A stretch of 64,000 bases of DNA from Flavobacterium sp. JAS. Its GTDB lineage: Bacteria; Bacteroidota; Bacteroidia; Flavobacteriales; Flavobacteriaceae. Both the position numbers and the translations under genes were made by a program. The notes beneath the pieces are model-generated. The model was given only the letters and a program-made list of their open reading frames with translations. It searched no databases and was not told where the DNA came from. The DNA is taken from the NCBI RefSeq assembly GCF_020991455.1, contig NZ_JAJMOX010000004.1, positions 1 to 64,000 of the forward strand, given 5' to 3'. Below are positions 9,786 through 18,214 of this stretch, piece after piece (position 1 is the first letter of the stretch; the number at the start of each line of letters is the position of its first letter).

Positions 9786-10304
9786 ATGTTATCAAAAAAT
9801 ATAGAAGCAGCATTGAACAAGCAAATTCGCATAGAGGCAGAATCTTCGCAAACCTACCTTTCTATGGCTTGTTGGGCTGAAGTACACGGATTAGAAGGAA
9901 TCGCTCAATTTATGTACACACAATCAGACGAAGAGCGTGCACACATGCTTAAATTAATAAAGTATGTAAACGAACGCGGAGGTCACGCTCATATTACGGA
10001 TCTAAAAGCGCCTAAAACATCTTATACTACATTTAAAGAAATGTTTGAAACTCTTTATAACCACGAAATTTTTGTTTCGGAATCTATTAATGAATTGGTA
10101 CACATTACTTTTTCAGAAAAAGATTATGCAACTCATAATTTCTTACAATGGTATGTATCAGAACAAATCGAAGAAGAAGCTACTGCTAAATCTATTTTAG
10201 ATAAAATCAACTTAATTGGAGATGACAAAGGCGGGCTTTACTTGTTTGATCGTGATATTCAGCAGTTAACAGTTACAAGCTCAATTGCAATCAATCCAAA
10301 ATAA
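9786..10304 (+). CDS. ftnA: Ferritin (non-haem, FtnA type)
   Basis: A 172-residue iron-storage protein forming a 24-mer cage that oxidises Fe(II) and stores it as mineral. Ferroxidase-centre residues are all visible: E17, Y24, E50 and H53 (in EERAH), E94, Q127 and E130. No haem-ligating Met of bacterioferritin is evident. The length is typical. It is followed by a tiny Lys/Cys-rich gene that has its own -7 box, so the two are probably separate units. Confidence 0.93.
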   Translation: MLSKNIEAALNKQIRIEAESSQTYLSMACWAEVHGLEGIAQFMYTQSDEERAHMLKLIKYVNERGGHAHITDLKAPKTSYTTFKEMFETLYNHEIFVSESINELVHITFSEKDYATHNFLQWYVSEQIEEEATAKSILDKINLIGDDKGGLYLFDRDIQQLTVTSSIAINPK

Positions 10305-10351
10305 AAAAAGTTAAAGTTTATTTAGAATATATAAAAATAACATTTTTCATT

Positions 10352-10359
10352 TATATTTG
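10352..10359 (+). promoter_or_regulatory. Candidate -7 box for the small Lys/Cys-rich gene
   Basis: TATATTTG is an exact TAnnTTTG match 27 nt upstream of the TTG start. No TTG -33 element lies at the normal distance. Confidence 0.4.
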
Positions 10360-10386
10360 CCACTGTTTTTATAATACAGAGGAAAA

Positions 10387-10572
10387 TTGGGCAAGAAAGA
10401 AAAAGACAAGGACAAAAAAAAGGATAAAAAGAAAAAGAAGAATAAAGCTATCCTTGAGAACATTAAGAAGTTGGAAAACTGTAAATCTTCTTGTTGTGAG
10501 AAATACAAAAAAAGTGAAAAGAAACGTTGTTCACGTTGTCCTATGTTTGATTTATTCAAAAAAACAGCTTAA
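10387..10572 (+). CDS. Small Lys-rich, Cys-rich protein
   Basis: A 61-residue protein starting at TTG. The first 20 residues are almost all Lys, Asp and Glu. The C-terminal half has two CxxC-like clusters (CKSSCC near 33-38 and CSRCPMF near 48-54), which could bind a metal. Evidence that it is real: a TAnnTTTG box upstream, a strong terminator 16 nt after its stop, and an ordered Cys pattern. Function is unknown. The antisense Phe-rich frame over the same bases is its shadow. Confidence 0.6.
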   Translation: MGKKEKDKDKKKDKKKKKNKAILENIKKLENCKSSCCEKYKKSEKKRCSRCPMFDLFKKTA

Positions 10573-10587
10573 ACTTATATATAAAAT

Positions 10588-10618
10588 AAACCCACCAGAA
10601 AATTTGGTGGGTTTTTTT
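10588..10618 (+). terminator. Rho-independent terminator of the small Lys/Cys-rich gene
   Basis: AAACCCACCA pairs with TGGTGGGTTT, followed by a run of T. Confidence 0.85.
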
Positions 10619-10671
10619 ATGCTTAAATTACATTCGCATTCTGACTTTTAAAAAGACTCAAAATTTCTACT

Positions 10672-11364
10672 ATGGAAAACAACATTATTATACCCAAATC
10701 AAGCCTTGATTTTTTGACTGAACTCAAGGAAAACAATAACAAACCTTGGTTTGATGCACATAAACAAAACTACTTAAACGAGTTAAATCACATTGAAACT
10801 TTTGCGGGTGCTTTGCTTCACGAACTCTCTAAAACTGATGTTCTGGAAACAGCTTCGGGCAAAAAAAGTGTTTACCGAATTTATCGTGATATTCGTTTTT
10901 CTAAAGACAAAACTCCTTTTAAAACTTTTTGGGGAGGCAGTTATACCAGAGCAACTAAAGAAAGACGCGGTGGCTATTATTTTCATATTGAAAAAGGAAA
11001 CACTTTTCTAGGCGGTGGATTCTGGGGACCAAATACTGAAGATCTAAAACGCATTAGAGCCGAATTTGCTCACGATGACGAACCAATGCAAAAGATATTA
11101 CAATCAAAATCTTTTGTAAGCAACTTTGGAAAATTACAGGGCGAACAACTCAAAACAGCGCCCAAAGGCTACGACACAGATCATAAAGCAATTGATTTAC
11201 TTCGTTACAAACAGTTTTTGGTAATTAAACGTTTTACCGATGCTGAAGTCTTAAGTGATCATTTTTTAGAACAGGCTTTAAACACTTTCAAGAACATGAG
11301 GCCATTTTTTGACTATATGAGCGAAATCCTCACAACAGATATAAACGGAGCTTCCATTTTATAA
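10672..11364 (+). CDS. DUF2461 (TIGR02453) family protein
   Basis: A 230-residue protein matching the DUF2461 family by its conserved landmarks: NNKPWFDAHK near residues 22-31, VYRIYRDIRFSKDKTPFK near 66-83, and GGYYFHIE near 100-107. The biochemical role of the family is unknown; it is cytoplasmic, without signal peptide or membrane helix. Single gene with a strong terminator shared with the convergent ssb gene. Confidence 0.85.
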   Translation: MENNIIIPKSSLDFLTELKENNNKPWFDAHKQNYLNELNHIETFAGALLHELSKTDVLETASGKKSVYRIYRDIRFSKDKTPFKTFWGGSYTRATKERRGGYYFHIEKGNTFLGGGFWGPNTEDLKRIRAEFAHDDEPMQKILQSKSFVSNFGKLQGEQLKTAPKGYDTDHKAIDLLRYKQFLVIKRFTDAEVLSDHFLEQALNTFKNMRPFFDYMSEILTTDINGASIL

Positions 11365-11380
11365 GTTCAATTATAAAATT

Positions 11381-11413
11381 AAAAACCCGACACGTTTTAC
11401 CTGTCGGGTTTGA
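11381..11413. terminator. Bidirectional terminator between DUF2461 gene and ssb
   Basis: AACCCGACA pairs with TGTCGGGTT around a 9-nt loop; A-rich on the left and T-containing on the right. It lies between two convergent genes. Confidence 0.75.
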
Positions 11414-11433
11414 ATATCAAATCTTGATAAACA

Positions 11434-11766
11434 TTATTTACTGAGTAGCAAAATCTCACTGACAACAACTTCGGTAATAAATCTTTTTTCACCGTTTTTA
11501 TCATCATAACTTCTGTGAATTAGCTTTCCTTCGACACCAACTTCTTTTCCTTTTTCGACATATTTTTCGATAATTTCAGCGGTTTTCCCCCAGGCAGTAA
11601 TGCGGTGCCACTCCGTTTGCTCAACTCTTTCGCCTTTATCATTCTTATATCTTTCGGTTGTGGCAATACTCAAATGCGCTAATTTTCTTCCGTTTTCTAA
11701 TGTTTTGATTTCTGGATCGTTTCCTACGTTTCCAATCAATTGTACTCTGTTTTTCATTCCGTTCAT
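11434..11766 (-). CDS. ssb: Short single-stranded DNA-binding protein
   Basis: A 110-residue SSB whose OB-fold runs from residue 4 to the end (KNRVQLIGNVGNDPEIK, TEWHRITAWGKTAEI, GKEVGVEGKLIHRSY). It stops directly after the fold (SEILLLSK) and lacks the Gly/Gln linker and acidic DDDIPF-type tail that replication SSBs use to recruit partners. It is therefore likely a secondary SSB paralogue used in stress, repair or DNA uptake, with the full-length replication SSB encoded elsewhere. An internal ATG three codons in is an alternative start. Confidence 0.88.
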   Translation of the reverse strand: MNGMKNRVQLIGNVGNDPEIKTLENGRKLAHLSIATTERYKNDKGERVEQTEWHRITAWGKTAEIIEKYVEKGKEVGVEGKLIHRSYDDKNGEKRFITEVVVSEILLLSK

Positions 11767-11895
11767 GGCGTATACTGTTTAAATGTTCATATAAAAGAAT
11801 TCGTTTATCAAATTCAACAAGGCAAAGATCCGCTGAGCCCCTATAAATATTCGGTTGTAAACTATTTACTTTCGGTTGTAAATATTTGTAAACGT

Positions 11896-11924
11896 TTGTA
11901 AGTGGAAATAATTTCGTATATTTG
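11896..11924 (+). promoter_or_regulatory. Promoter of the GNAT-nitrilase operon
   Basis: TTG (11896-11898) and TATATTTG (11917-11924) are spaced by 18 nt, an exact fit to the Flavobacterium TTG-N17..23-TAnnTTTG promoter. The first gene starts 16 nt beyond the -7 box, so the leader is very short. Confidence 0.65.
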
Positions 11925-11940
11925 AGATAAATCTTACGAT

Positions 11941-13470
11941 ATGCAGACAAAAATCAATAAAGTTGAGTTGCGAAATTTAGAATTTGATGATTATAAACAA
12001 TTGAAAGACTCAATGGTTGAATCTTATCCTGAAATGGCCGACTCATATTGGAAAGAAGATGATATCAAAAGATTACTTTCGATTTTCCCGGAAGGGCAAC
12101 TCGTTATTCTTGCAGACGGAAAAGTAGTTGGATCAGCATTATCGCTTATTGTTGATGAAAAATTAGTAGATAAAAGACATAATTACAGACAAATTCTTGG
12201 CGATTATAGTTTTTCTACACACAATAAAGATGCGGAGATTCTATACGGAATCGATGTTTTTATACATCCAAATTACCGTGGTTTACGATTAGGACGCCGT
12301 TTGTATGACGCCAGAAAAGAGCTCTGCGAACAACTTAATCTAAAAGCAATTGTTTTTGCAGGCAGGATTCCTAATTATGGACAATATGCCAAAAAGCTGA
12401 CTCCAAAAAACTATATCGAAAAAGTAAAACATAAAGAATTGCACGACCCGGTTCTTTCTTTTCAACTTAGTAATGATTTTCACGTATTGAGAATCATTAA
12501 AAACTATTTGGAAGGAGATGAAGAATCAAAGGAATTTGCTGTTCTCTTAGAATGGAATAATGTTTATTATGATGAAAGCCCAAAATTAATTAATCTTGAA
12601 AAAAGTGTTATCAGATTAGGTTTAGTTCAATGGCAAATGCGTCAATTGAATAATCTGGAAGAGTTTTTTGAGCAAGCAGAATTTTTTATTGATGTAGTTT
12701 CAGGTTACGGAAGCGATTTTGCTTTATTTCCGGAGCTTTTCATCGCACCTTTAATGGCCGATTATAATCATCTTTCAGAAGCTGAAGCCATTCGGGAACT
12801 TGCCCGATATTCTGATCCAATCCGAAAGCGTTTTCAGGAATTTTCCATCTCTTACAACATAAATATTATTACCGGAAGTATGCCTTATCTGGAAAATGGT
12901 AATTTATACAATGTTGGTTTTTTATGCAAAAGAGACGGAACTTCAGAGATATATACCAAAATTCACGTAACGCCAAACGAAGTACAACATTGGGGTATGA
13001 AAGGCGGATCCGAGTTTAAAACCTTTGATACTGATTGTGGTAAAATTGGAATCTTGATTTGCTATGATGTTGAATTCCCGGAACTTTCGAGAATTCTGGC
13101 AAACGAGGGAATGAATATTCTATTTGTTCCGTTTTTGACTGATACGCAAAATGCCTACACGCGTGTAAAACATTGTTCACAGGCTCGTGCAATAGAAAAT
13201 GAATGTTATGTAGCCATTGCCGGTTGTGTTGGAAACTTGCCAAAAGTGAATAATATGGATATCCAATATGCACAAGCATCAGTATTTACGCCGTCTGACT
13301 TTGCTTTTCCCAGTAATGGTATAAAAGCCGAAGCGACCCCAAACACTGAAATGACACTAATTGTTGATGTTGATTTGAACCTGCTCAAACAACTTCACGA
13401 ACACGGAAGTGTACGAATATTAAAAGATCGAAGAACTGATTTATATGAAATTAAAAAAATAGAATCATGA
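11941..13470 (+). CDS. GNAT acetyltransferase fused to a carbon-nitrogen hydrolase
   Basis: A 509-residue two-domain enzyme. Residues about 7-165 are a GNAT N-acetyltransferase with the acetyl-CoA loop RGLRLGRR (113-120). Residues about 222-500 are a nitrilase-superfamily amidohydrolase with the catalytic triad E265 (FPELF), K340 (TKIHVTP) and C374 (ILICYDVEFPE). The pairing suggests acylation and amide hydrolysis of the same amine-containing metabolite or peptide, but the substrate is unknown. It opens a compact operon: the next gene overlaps by 4 nt. Confidence 0.9.
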   Translation: MQTKINKVELRNLEFDDYKQLKDSMVESYPEMADSYWKEDDIKRLLSIFPEGQLVILADGKVVGSALSLIVDEKLVDKRHNYRQILGDYSFSTHNKDAEILYGIDVFIHPNYRGLRLGRRLYDARKELCEQLNLKAIVFAGRIPNYGQYAKKLTPKNYIEKVKHKELHDPVLSFQLSNDFHVLRIIKNYLEGDEESKEFAVLLEWNNVYYDESPKLINLEKSVIRLGLVQWQMRQLNNLEEFFEQAEFFIDVVSGYGSDFALFPELFIAPLMADYNHLSEAEAIRELARYSDPIRKRFQEFSISYNINIITGSMPYLENGNLYNVGFLCKRDGTSEIYTKIHVTPNEVQHWGMKGGSEFKTFDTDCGKIGILICYDVEFPELSRILANEGMNILFVPFLTDTQNAYTRVKHCSQARAIENECYVAIAGCVGNLPKVNNMDIQYAQASVFTPSDFAFPSNGIKAEATPNTEMTLIVDVDLNLLKQLHEHGSVRILKDRRTDLYEIKKIES

Positions 13471-13814
13471 AGACTTGCCTTGAATGCTCCGGAAAACTGG
13501 TAGGTAGAGAAGACAAAAAATTCTGCTCAGACAGTTGCCGTAATGCCTACAACAATAAAATAAATAAAGATAGTACTAATTTCATGCGTAATGTAAACAA
13601 CAAATTACGAAAAAATTACCGTATTTTGTCCGAGCTAAATACAGATGGCAAATCAAAAGCAACACGAGATAAAATGTTAAACAAAGGTTTCGACTTCGAT
13701 TTTTTTACGAATGTTCTACAAACAAAAACAGGAAACACCTACTATTTCCTGTATGATCAAGGATATAGATCTTTGGACAATGATTATTTTATGCTCGTAA
13801 AAAAAGAAATTTAG
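13467..13814 (+). CDS. Zn-ribbon protein (DUF2116-like)
   Basis: A 115-residue protein with an N-terminal treble-clef/Zn-ribbon: CLECSGKLVGREDKKFCSDSC, with cysteine pairs at residues 4/7 and about 20/24. A basic helical region (NNKLRKNYRILSEL) and a C-terminal alpha/beta part follow. The zinc finger resembles DUF2116, proposed to bind nucleic acid. It overlaps the GNAT-nitrilase gene by 4 nt (ATGA) and precedes the M28 peptidase by 12 nt, so it is co-expressed with both. Its exact role is unknown. Confidence 0.75.
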   Translation: MKTCLECSGKLVGREDKKFCSDSCRNAYNNKINKDSTNFMRNVNNKLRKNYRILSELNTDGKSKATRDKMLNKGFDFDFFTNVLQTKTGNTYYFLYDQGYRSLDNDYFMLVKKEI

Positions 13815-13826
13815 TACTTATCAATC

Positions 13827-16220
13827 ATGAAAAAAAACCAGACCTCAATTCTTGGCATCATCGGCATTCTAGCAATTCTAGCTATCATTTACCTCACAAT
13901 GATGCCTCAATACATTTCAAAAAATGATGAAGCCCTTGCCGATTTTTCTACTGAAAGAGCACTAAATCAAGTCGAGATTATTGCACAAAAACCTCATTAT
14001 GTAGGTTCATTAAATCATGAATTAGTAGCTAATTATCTAAAACTGGAACTTAATAGAATTGGACTAGAAACAAGTGTTCAGGAAGGTTTTACCCTCAATG
14101 ATAAAGGGCTTCTGGTAAAATCCAAAAATATTCTTGCCCGTATAAAAGGAACAAACAGCTCTAAAGCGCTTTTATTACTATCTCATTACGACAGTGCGCC
14201 ACACTCTTTTTCTAAAGGTGCAAGTGATGACGCTTCGGGAGTTGCAACGATATTAGAAGGAGTTCGTGCTTTTTTATATTCTAAACAACCTCACAAAAAT
14301 GACATTATAATCCTTTTTTCAGATGCTGAAGAATTAGGTCTAAATGGAGCCGCACTTTTTGTAAACAAACATCCGTGGGCAAAAGATGTTGGTTTGGTGA
14401 TCAATTTTGAGGCACGTGGTTCTTCAGGACCAAGTTATATGTTGATGGAAACCAACAAAGGAAATGAAGCTCTTGTTAAGGAATTCTCCAAAGCAAAGAC
14501 CTCATATCCGGTTTCAAATTCTTTGATGTATAGCATTTATAAAATGCTTCCAAATGATACTGACTTAACCGTTTTTAGAGAACAAGGAAACATCCAGGGA
14601 TTCAACTTTGCCTTTATAGACGGACATTATAATTATCATACACAACAAGACGATGTTCAGCATTTAAGCAAAACAACATTGGCACATCAGGGAACTTACT
14701 TGATGCCTTTATTAAAATACTTTGCCAATACAGACTTAAACGCTACAAACTCAAACGAAGATGATGTTTATTTCAGCGTACCGTTTTCATTCATTAATTA
14801 TCCTTTTTCATGGGTAGCACCAATGACTTTTATTGCTCTGGGATTATTGATTCTCTTTATTTTCATCGGAAAAGCAAAACGCGTTATTACATTCCGAGAA
14901 ATTTTCAAAGGATTTATACCACTACTTGGATCGATAATTATTGCAGGTTTGGTTACCTTTTTAGGATGGAAAATAGTTTTACAAATCTATCCGCAATACT
15001 CCGATCTACTTAACGGATTTACCTACAACGGTCATGCTTACATTGGAGCATTTGTAACACTTAGCATCGCAATTTGTTTTGCTTTTTACCATCATTTCTC
15101 AGAAACAAAGGTTACAATGAATCATTTTGTTGCTCCTCTACTTCTTTGGATTGTCATCAACGGATTTTTGGCCAATAGTCTAACCGGAGCAGGATTCCTT
15201 ATTATTCCGGTTTATTTCGGAATTCTATTGTTTGGAATATTCGTTCTGACACAACATTATAGCTTAGGCTTAAATTTATTATTCTCAATCCCGGCTTTAG
15301 CGATCATAGCACCATTTATAGTAATGTTCCCTATTGGTTTAGGTTTAAAAATCCTTTACGGAAGTGCCGTTCTAACCGTTTTAGCCTTCGGCTTATTGCT
15401 GCCAATATTTGGTTCTTTTGCTAAAAAAGGAGTCTGGATAATGGTTTTCTTTATTACTTCGATTGGTTTCTTTGCTTACGCCGGATATCACTCTGATTAT
15501 GAACACGGAAAAGCAAAATCAAACAGTTTATTGTATGTTTATAATGCCAACACCAACTCTGCAATCTGGACAACATACGATGTAAATTTAGACGAATGGA
15601 CAAAAAGTTATCTAGGCGATAAAAATCAAAAAGCGGTTGGTTTAAACAACCTGCCAATATCCAGCAAATACAATTCGGGCTTTACATATAGTGCAATTGC
15701 GCCTGTTGTGGACGTACCAAAACCAACAATAGCATTTTTACAAGACAGCGTTGTTGGAAATAACAGATTTCTAAAAATAAAAATCACACCAAACCGAAAA
15801 GTAAACCGATACGATATCTACGCAAATCCTAAAATGACGTTTTATAATTTCAAAGCAAATGGTGTTTCTACTTTAGGACAAAAAGGAATTGAATTAGAGC
15901 GAGAAGGAATGCGACTTTTATCGTATTATGTTGTGGGTAATGAGCCGCTTGTAATGGAATTCTACATCAAAAAATCATCTGTTTTTGATATGGATTTAAT
16001 CGAAAGCTCGTTTGATTTAATGACAAATCCGTTGTTTAAAATAAAACCTAGAAGCGACTGGATGATGCCAACACCTTTTGTTTTGAACGATGCCGTATTA
16101 ATTCAGCAAAAAATCAAAAAATATACAGCTCCTGTAGCCACTATTCCAGCTGCAACAGTCGTAAAAGATAGTACAGCTATTGCAAAAGATACTTTGAAAC
16201 CTATTGTAAAACCACAATAA
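13827..16220 (+). CDS. Membrane-anchored M28-family zinc peptidase
   Basis: A 797-residue protein with an N-terminal membrane helix (residues 9-26). A periplasm-facing M28 aminopeptidase domain occupies about 40-300; six to eight membrane helices follow around 325-560, then a C-terminal beta-rich domain. The co-catalytic zinc site is visible: H120 (SHYDS), the DD pair near 134-135 (GASDDASG), the EE pair near 168-169 (SDAEELG), E195 (NFEARG) and a later HYNYHTQQDD histidine. It probably trims peptides at the cell surface. It is third in the GNAT-nitrilase operon. Confidence 0.88.
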   Translation: MKKNQTSILGIIGILAILAIIYLTMMPQYISKNDEALADFSTERALNQVEIIAQKPHYVGSLNHELVANYLKLELNRIGLETSVQEGFTLNDKGLLVKSKNILARIKGTNSSKALLLLSHYDSAPHSFSKGASDDASGVATILEGVRAFLYSKQPHKNDIIILFSDAEELGLNGAALFVNKHPWAKDVGLVINFEARGSSGPSYMLMETNKGNEALVKEFSKAKTSYPVSNSLMYSIYKMLPNDTDLTVFREQGNIQGFNFAFIDGHYNYHTQQDDVQHLSKTTLAHQGTYLMPLLKYFANTDLNATNSNEDDVYFSVPFSFINYPFSWVAPMTFIALGLLILFIFIGKAKRVITFREIFKGFIPLLGSIIIAGLVTFLGWKIVLQIYPQYSDLLNGFTYNGHAYIGAFVTLSIAICFAFYHHFSETKVTMNHFVAPLLLWIVINGFLANSLTGAGFLIIPVYFGILLFGIFVLTQHYSLGLNLLFSIPALAIIAPFIVMFPIGLGLKILYGSAVLTVLAFGLLLPIFGSFAKKGVWIMVFFITSIGFFAYAGYHSDYEHGKAKSNSLLYVYNANTNSAIWTTYDVNLDEWTKSYLGDKNQKAVGLNNLPISSKYNSGFTYSAIAPVVDVPKPTIAFLQDSVVGNNRFLKIKITPNRKVNRYDIYANPKMTFYNFKANGVSTLGQKGIELEREGMRLLSYYVVGNEPLVMEFYIKKSSVFDMDLIESSFDLMTNPLFKIKPRSDWMMPTPFVLNDAVLIQQKIKKYTAPVATIPAATVVKDSTAIAKDTLKPIVKPQ

Positions 16221-16231
16221 AAACACTTGTT

Positions 16232-16651
16232 ATGGCAACAAATATTTCTACAATCCATCTAAATGCGCCTATAGAAAAAGTTTGGAACACATTGACACAA
16301 CCAGAATTGGTCAAACAATGGCAATACGGAAGCGATTTAATTACAGACTGGAAAGTTGGTAACGAAATCAGATTTAGAAATGAATGGGAAGGCCAGGTTT
16401 TTGAACAATGGGGAACGGTTTTAGAAGTTACTCCGAATCAGAAAATCAAGTATTCTTTGTTTTTCCCAAGACCAGAACTTGAAGATAAACCGGAGAATTA
16501 TTTCATAATGAGTTACATTTTATCTGAAGAAAATCAGAAAGTAAAACTAGAAATTATTCAGGAAGACAATCGTCCCGGCGCAGTTCAGGAAGCTCCGCAA
16601 GGCGAAGAAAATCCAATTCTTCAAGGTTTAAAAGCTTTGATCGAATCTTAA
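16232..16651 (+). CDS. SRPBCC (AHSA1/START-like) family protein
   Basis: A 139-residue single-domain protein of the Bet v1-like fold. Landmarks are the N-terminal strand-helix IHLNAPIEKVWNTLTQPEL and the W-x-G-N-E-I-R-F strand near 45-52. Family members bind hydrophobic ligands or act as Hsp90 co-chaperone-like proteins; nothing here indicates a ligand. It starts 11 nt after the M28 peptidase and is the last gene of that operon, ending at a terminator-centred repeat. Confidence 0.8.
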   Translation: MATNISTIHLNAPIEKVWNTLTQPELVKQWQYGSDLITDWKVGNEIRFRNEWEGQVFEQWGTVLEVTPNQKIKYSLFFPRPELEDKPENYFIMSYILSEENQKVKLEIIQEDNRPGAVQEAPQGEENPILQGLKALIES

Positions 16652-16655
16652 AATT

Positions 16656-16763
16656 AGGCTTAAAGGTTCAAAGGCACAAAGGTTTAAAAAAGCACTATTT
16701 TTATAGTGCTTTTTGTTTTTTAGAATACCTTGAAAACCTTTGTAACTTTGAACCTTTGTACCT
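16656..16763. repeat. Terminator-centred inverted array of 8-nt units
   Basis: The left arm (16656-16685) has AAAGGTTC- and AAAGGCAC-type units at 8-nt steps. The right arm (16735-16763) carries the complement (CCTTTG at similar steps). The hairpin at 16686-16720 sits between the arms. The architecture is the same as at 54226-54356. Confidence 0.75.
16686..16720. terminator. Bidirectional terminator
   Basis: AAAAGCACTAT pairs with ATAGTGCTTTT around a 6-nt T-rich loop, with A-run before and T-run after. It separates the convergent SRPBCC and rhodanese genes. Confidence 0.85.
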
Positions 16764-16769
16764 AGAAAA

Positions 16770-17165
16770 TTAACAGGCACATTCAATTTTCAAACCTGCT
16801 TTTACACCGTTTGTTCCTTCGGTAGCATAACCGTCAAACTTCCACCACTCTATTCCGCCAATTAGTTCTTTTACTTTAAAACCAAGTTTCGCCATATTCA
16901 ATGCGCCTCTTGTCGAGGCATTACAGCCAATTCCATCACAATAAGTAACGTATAAAACTTCTTTATCCAAGTGTTTTGTGGTTTCGATCGTCATTTCACG
17001 ATGAGGAATATTAATCGCTGTCGGAATATGTTCTGCCTCAAATCCAAAAGCTTTTCTGGCATCAATAACAATTACCTTTTCTCCATTATTCAAAGCATCA
17101 AATAAATCAGACGGATCCATTTCGAAGGCTAGTTTATTCTCATAATGTTTAATTTGTACTTCCAT
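16770..17165 (-). CDS. Rhodanese-like sulfurtransferase
   Basis: A 131-residue single rhodanese domain. The substrate-entry motif VIDARKAFGFEAEHIPTA is near 33-50 and the active-site loop YCDGIGCNAS places the catalytic cysteine at C76, so it should form a persulfide. The C-terminus ends CAC. It is cytoplasmic. It is divergently transcribed from a LysR regulator resembling MetR, which hints at a link to sulfur amino-acid metabolism. Confidence 0.88.
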   Translation of the reverse strand: MEVQIKHYENKLAFEMDPSDLFDALNNGEKVIVIDARKAFGFEAEHIPTAINIPHREMTIETTKHLDKEVLYVTYCDGIGCNASTRGALNMAKLGFKVKELIGGIEWWKFDGYATEGTNGVKAGLKIECAC

Positions 17166-17311
17166 TTTTTTATAGTTTTAATGATTTCGTTGATTCAAAA
17201 GTACTCCAACACCTCTTTCCATAAAAACGAAAAGAATTCATCACTTTGATTACTTTTTTTCATAGAAAAGCCATTCCTAAATTTCGTTACTTTGTATATA
17301 AATCCTCAAAA

Positions 17312-18214
17312 ATGGAAATCCGTCATTTAAAATTAATAAAAGCAATTGTCGAAGAAGGAAGCATAACCAAAGCGATTGACAAATTGCATTTGACACAATC
17401 GGCTTTGAGTCATCAACTTAAAGAAGCCGAATACCAATTGGGAACTCCCATTTTCTTGAGAACAAACAAAAAACTGGTTTTGACAAAAGCAGGCGACAAA
17501 ATCTATGAACTTGCCAATGAAATTCTGGACAAACTATCTCAAACACAATCGCAAATCAAGCAAATGGTTTATGGCGAGCATGGCGAAATCAGAATTAGTA
17601 CCGAATGTTATTCGAGTTATCATTGGTTGCCGCCGGTTTTAAAACAATTCCATAATTTGTACCCAAATGTAGAATTGAAAATCATAACCGAAGCCACACA
17701 TATTCCGTTACAAAAATTACTAGAAAACACAATCGATATTGCCATCATAAGCGATCAGATCAAAGACAACAACATCAAATACATTGAGCTTTTTCAGGAC
17801 GAAGTAGTTATGGCGGTTTCTGAAAATCACGCTTGGGCGGATAAAAAATACGTTGTTGCCGAAGATTTTATCAACGAACATTTACTGATTCATTCCCTTC
17901 CGATGGAAACCGTGACGATTCATCAATTTGTTTTGGCTCCAGCCAAAGTAACTCCCAAAAAGATCACTCCTCTTCCGTTGACTGAAGCGTCTCTGGAAAT
18001 GGTAAAAGCCGATATGGGCGTAATGTCTATGGCGAAATGGGCATTGTTACCACATTTGAAAAACAACCCGATAAAAGCCATTAAAATTGGTAAAAACGGA
18101 TTAAAAAGAAAACACTTTATCGCCATTAGAGAAAACGAGCAATATCCCGACTATTTTCATCATTTTATAACCTTTTTACAAAACGAAATCAATCTGCAAT
18201 GGAATATTCAATAA
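17312..18214 (+). CDS. LysR-family regulator, MetR-like
   Basis: A 300-residue LTTR. The frame extends upstream only to a TTG, and the ATG at 17312 begins exactly at the MEIRHLKLIKAIVEEGSITK helix-turn-helix. The first 65 residues are the wHTH; the rest is the inducer-binding domain. IRISTECYSSYHWLPPVL near residues 95-112 closely resembles the equivalent stretch of E. coli MetR, the homocysteine-responsive activator, so it may sense a sulfur metabolite (inference). The divergent rhodanese is the likely target. Its end overlaps the next gene by 16 nt. Confidence 0.85.
   Translation: MEIRHLKLIKAIVEEGSITKAIDKLHLTQSALSHQLKEAEYQLGTPIFLRTNKKLVLTKAGDKIYELANEILDKLSQTQSQIKQMVYGEHGEIRISTECYSSYHWLPPVLKQFHNLYPNVELKIITEATHIPLQKLLENTIDIAIISDQIKDNNIKYIELFQDEVVMAVSENHAWADKKYVVAEDFINEHLLIHSLPMETVTIHQFVLAPAKVTPKKITPLPLTEASLEMVKADMGVMSMAKWALLPHLKNNPIKAIKIGKNGLKRKHFIAIRENEQYPDYFHHFITFLQNEINLQWNIQ

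Noticed and set aside
10347..10559. Minus-strand open frame rich in Phe and Ser opposite the small Lys/Cys-rich gene
   Set aside because: It is the complement of the Lys-rich coding region; AAA/AAG read backwards give TTT/CTT. Promoter and terminator signals favour the plus strand.
11645..11950. Minus-strand open frame spanning the ssb start and upstream DNA
   Set aside because: Shadow frame over ssb and the promoter of the next operon; no recognisable features.
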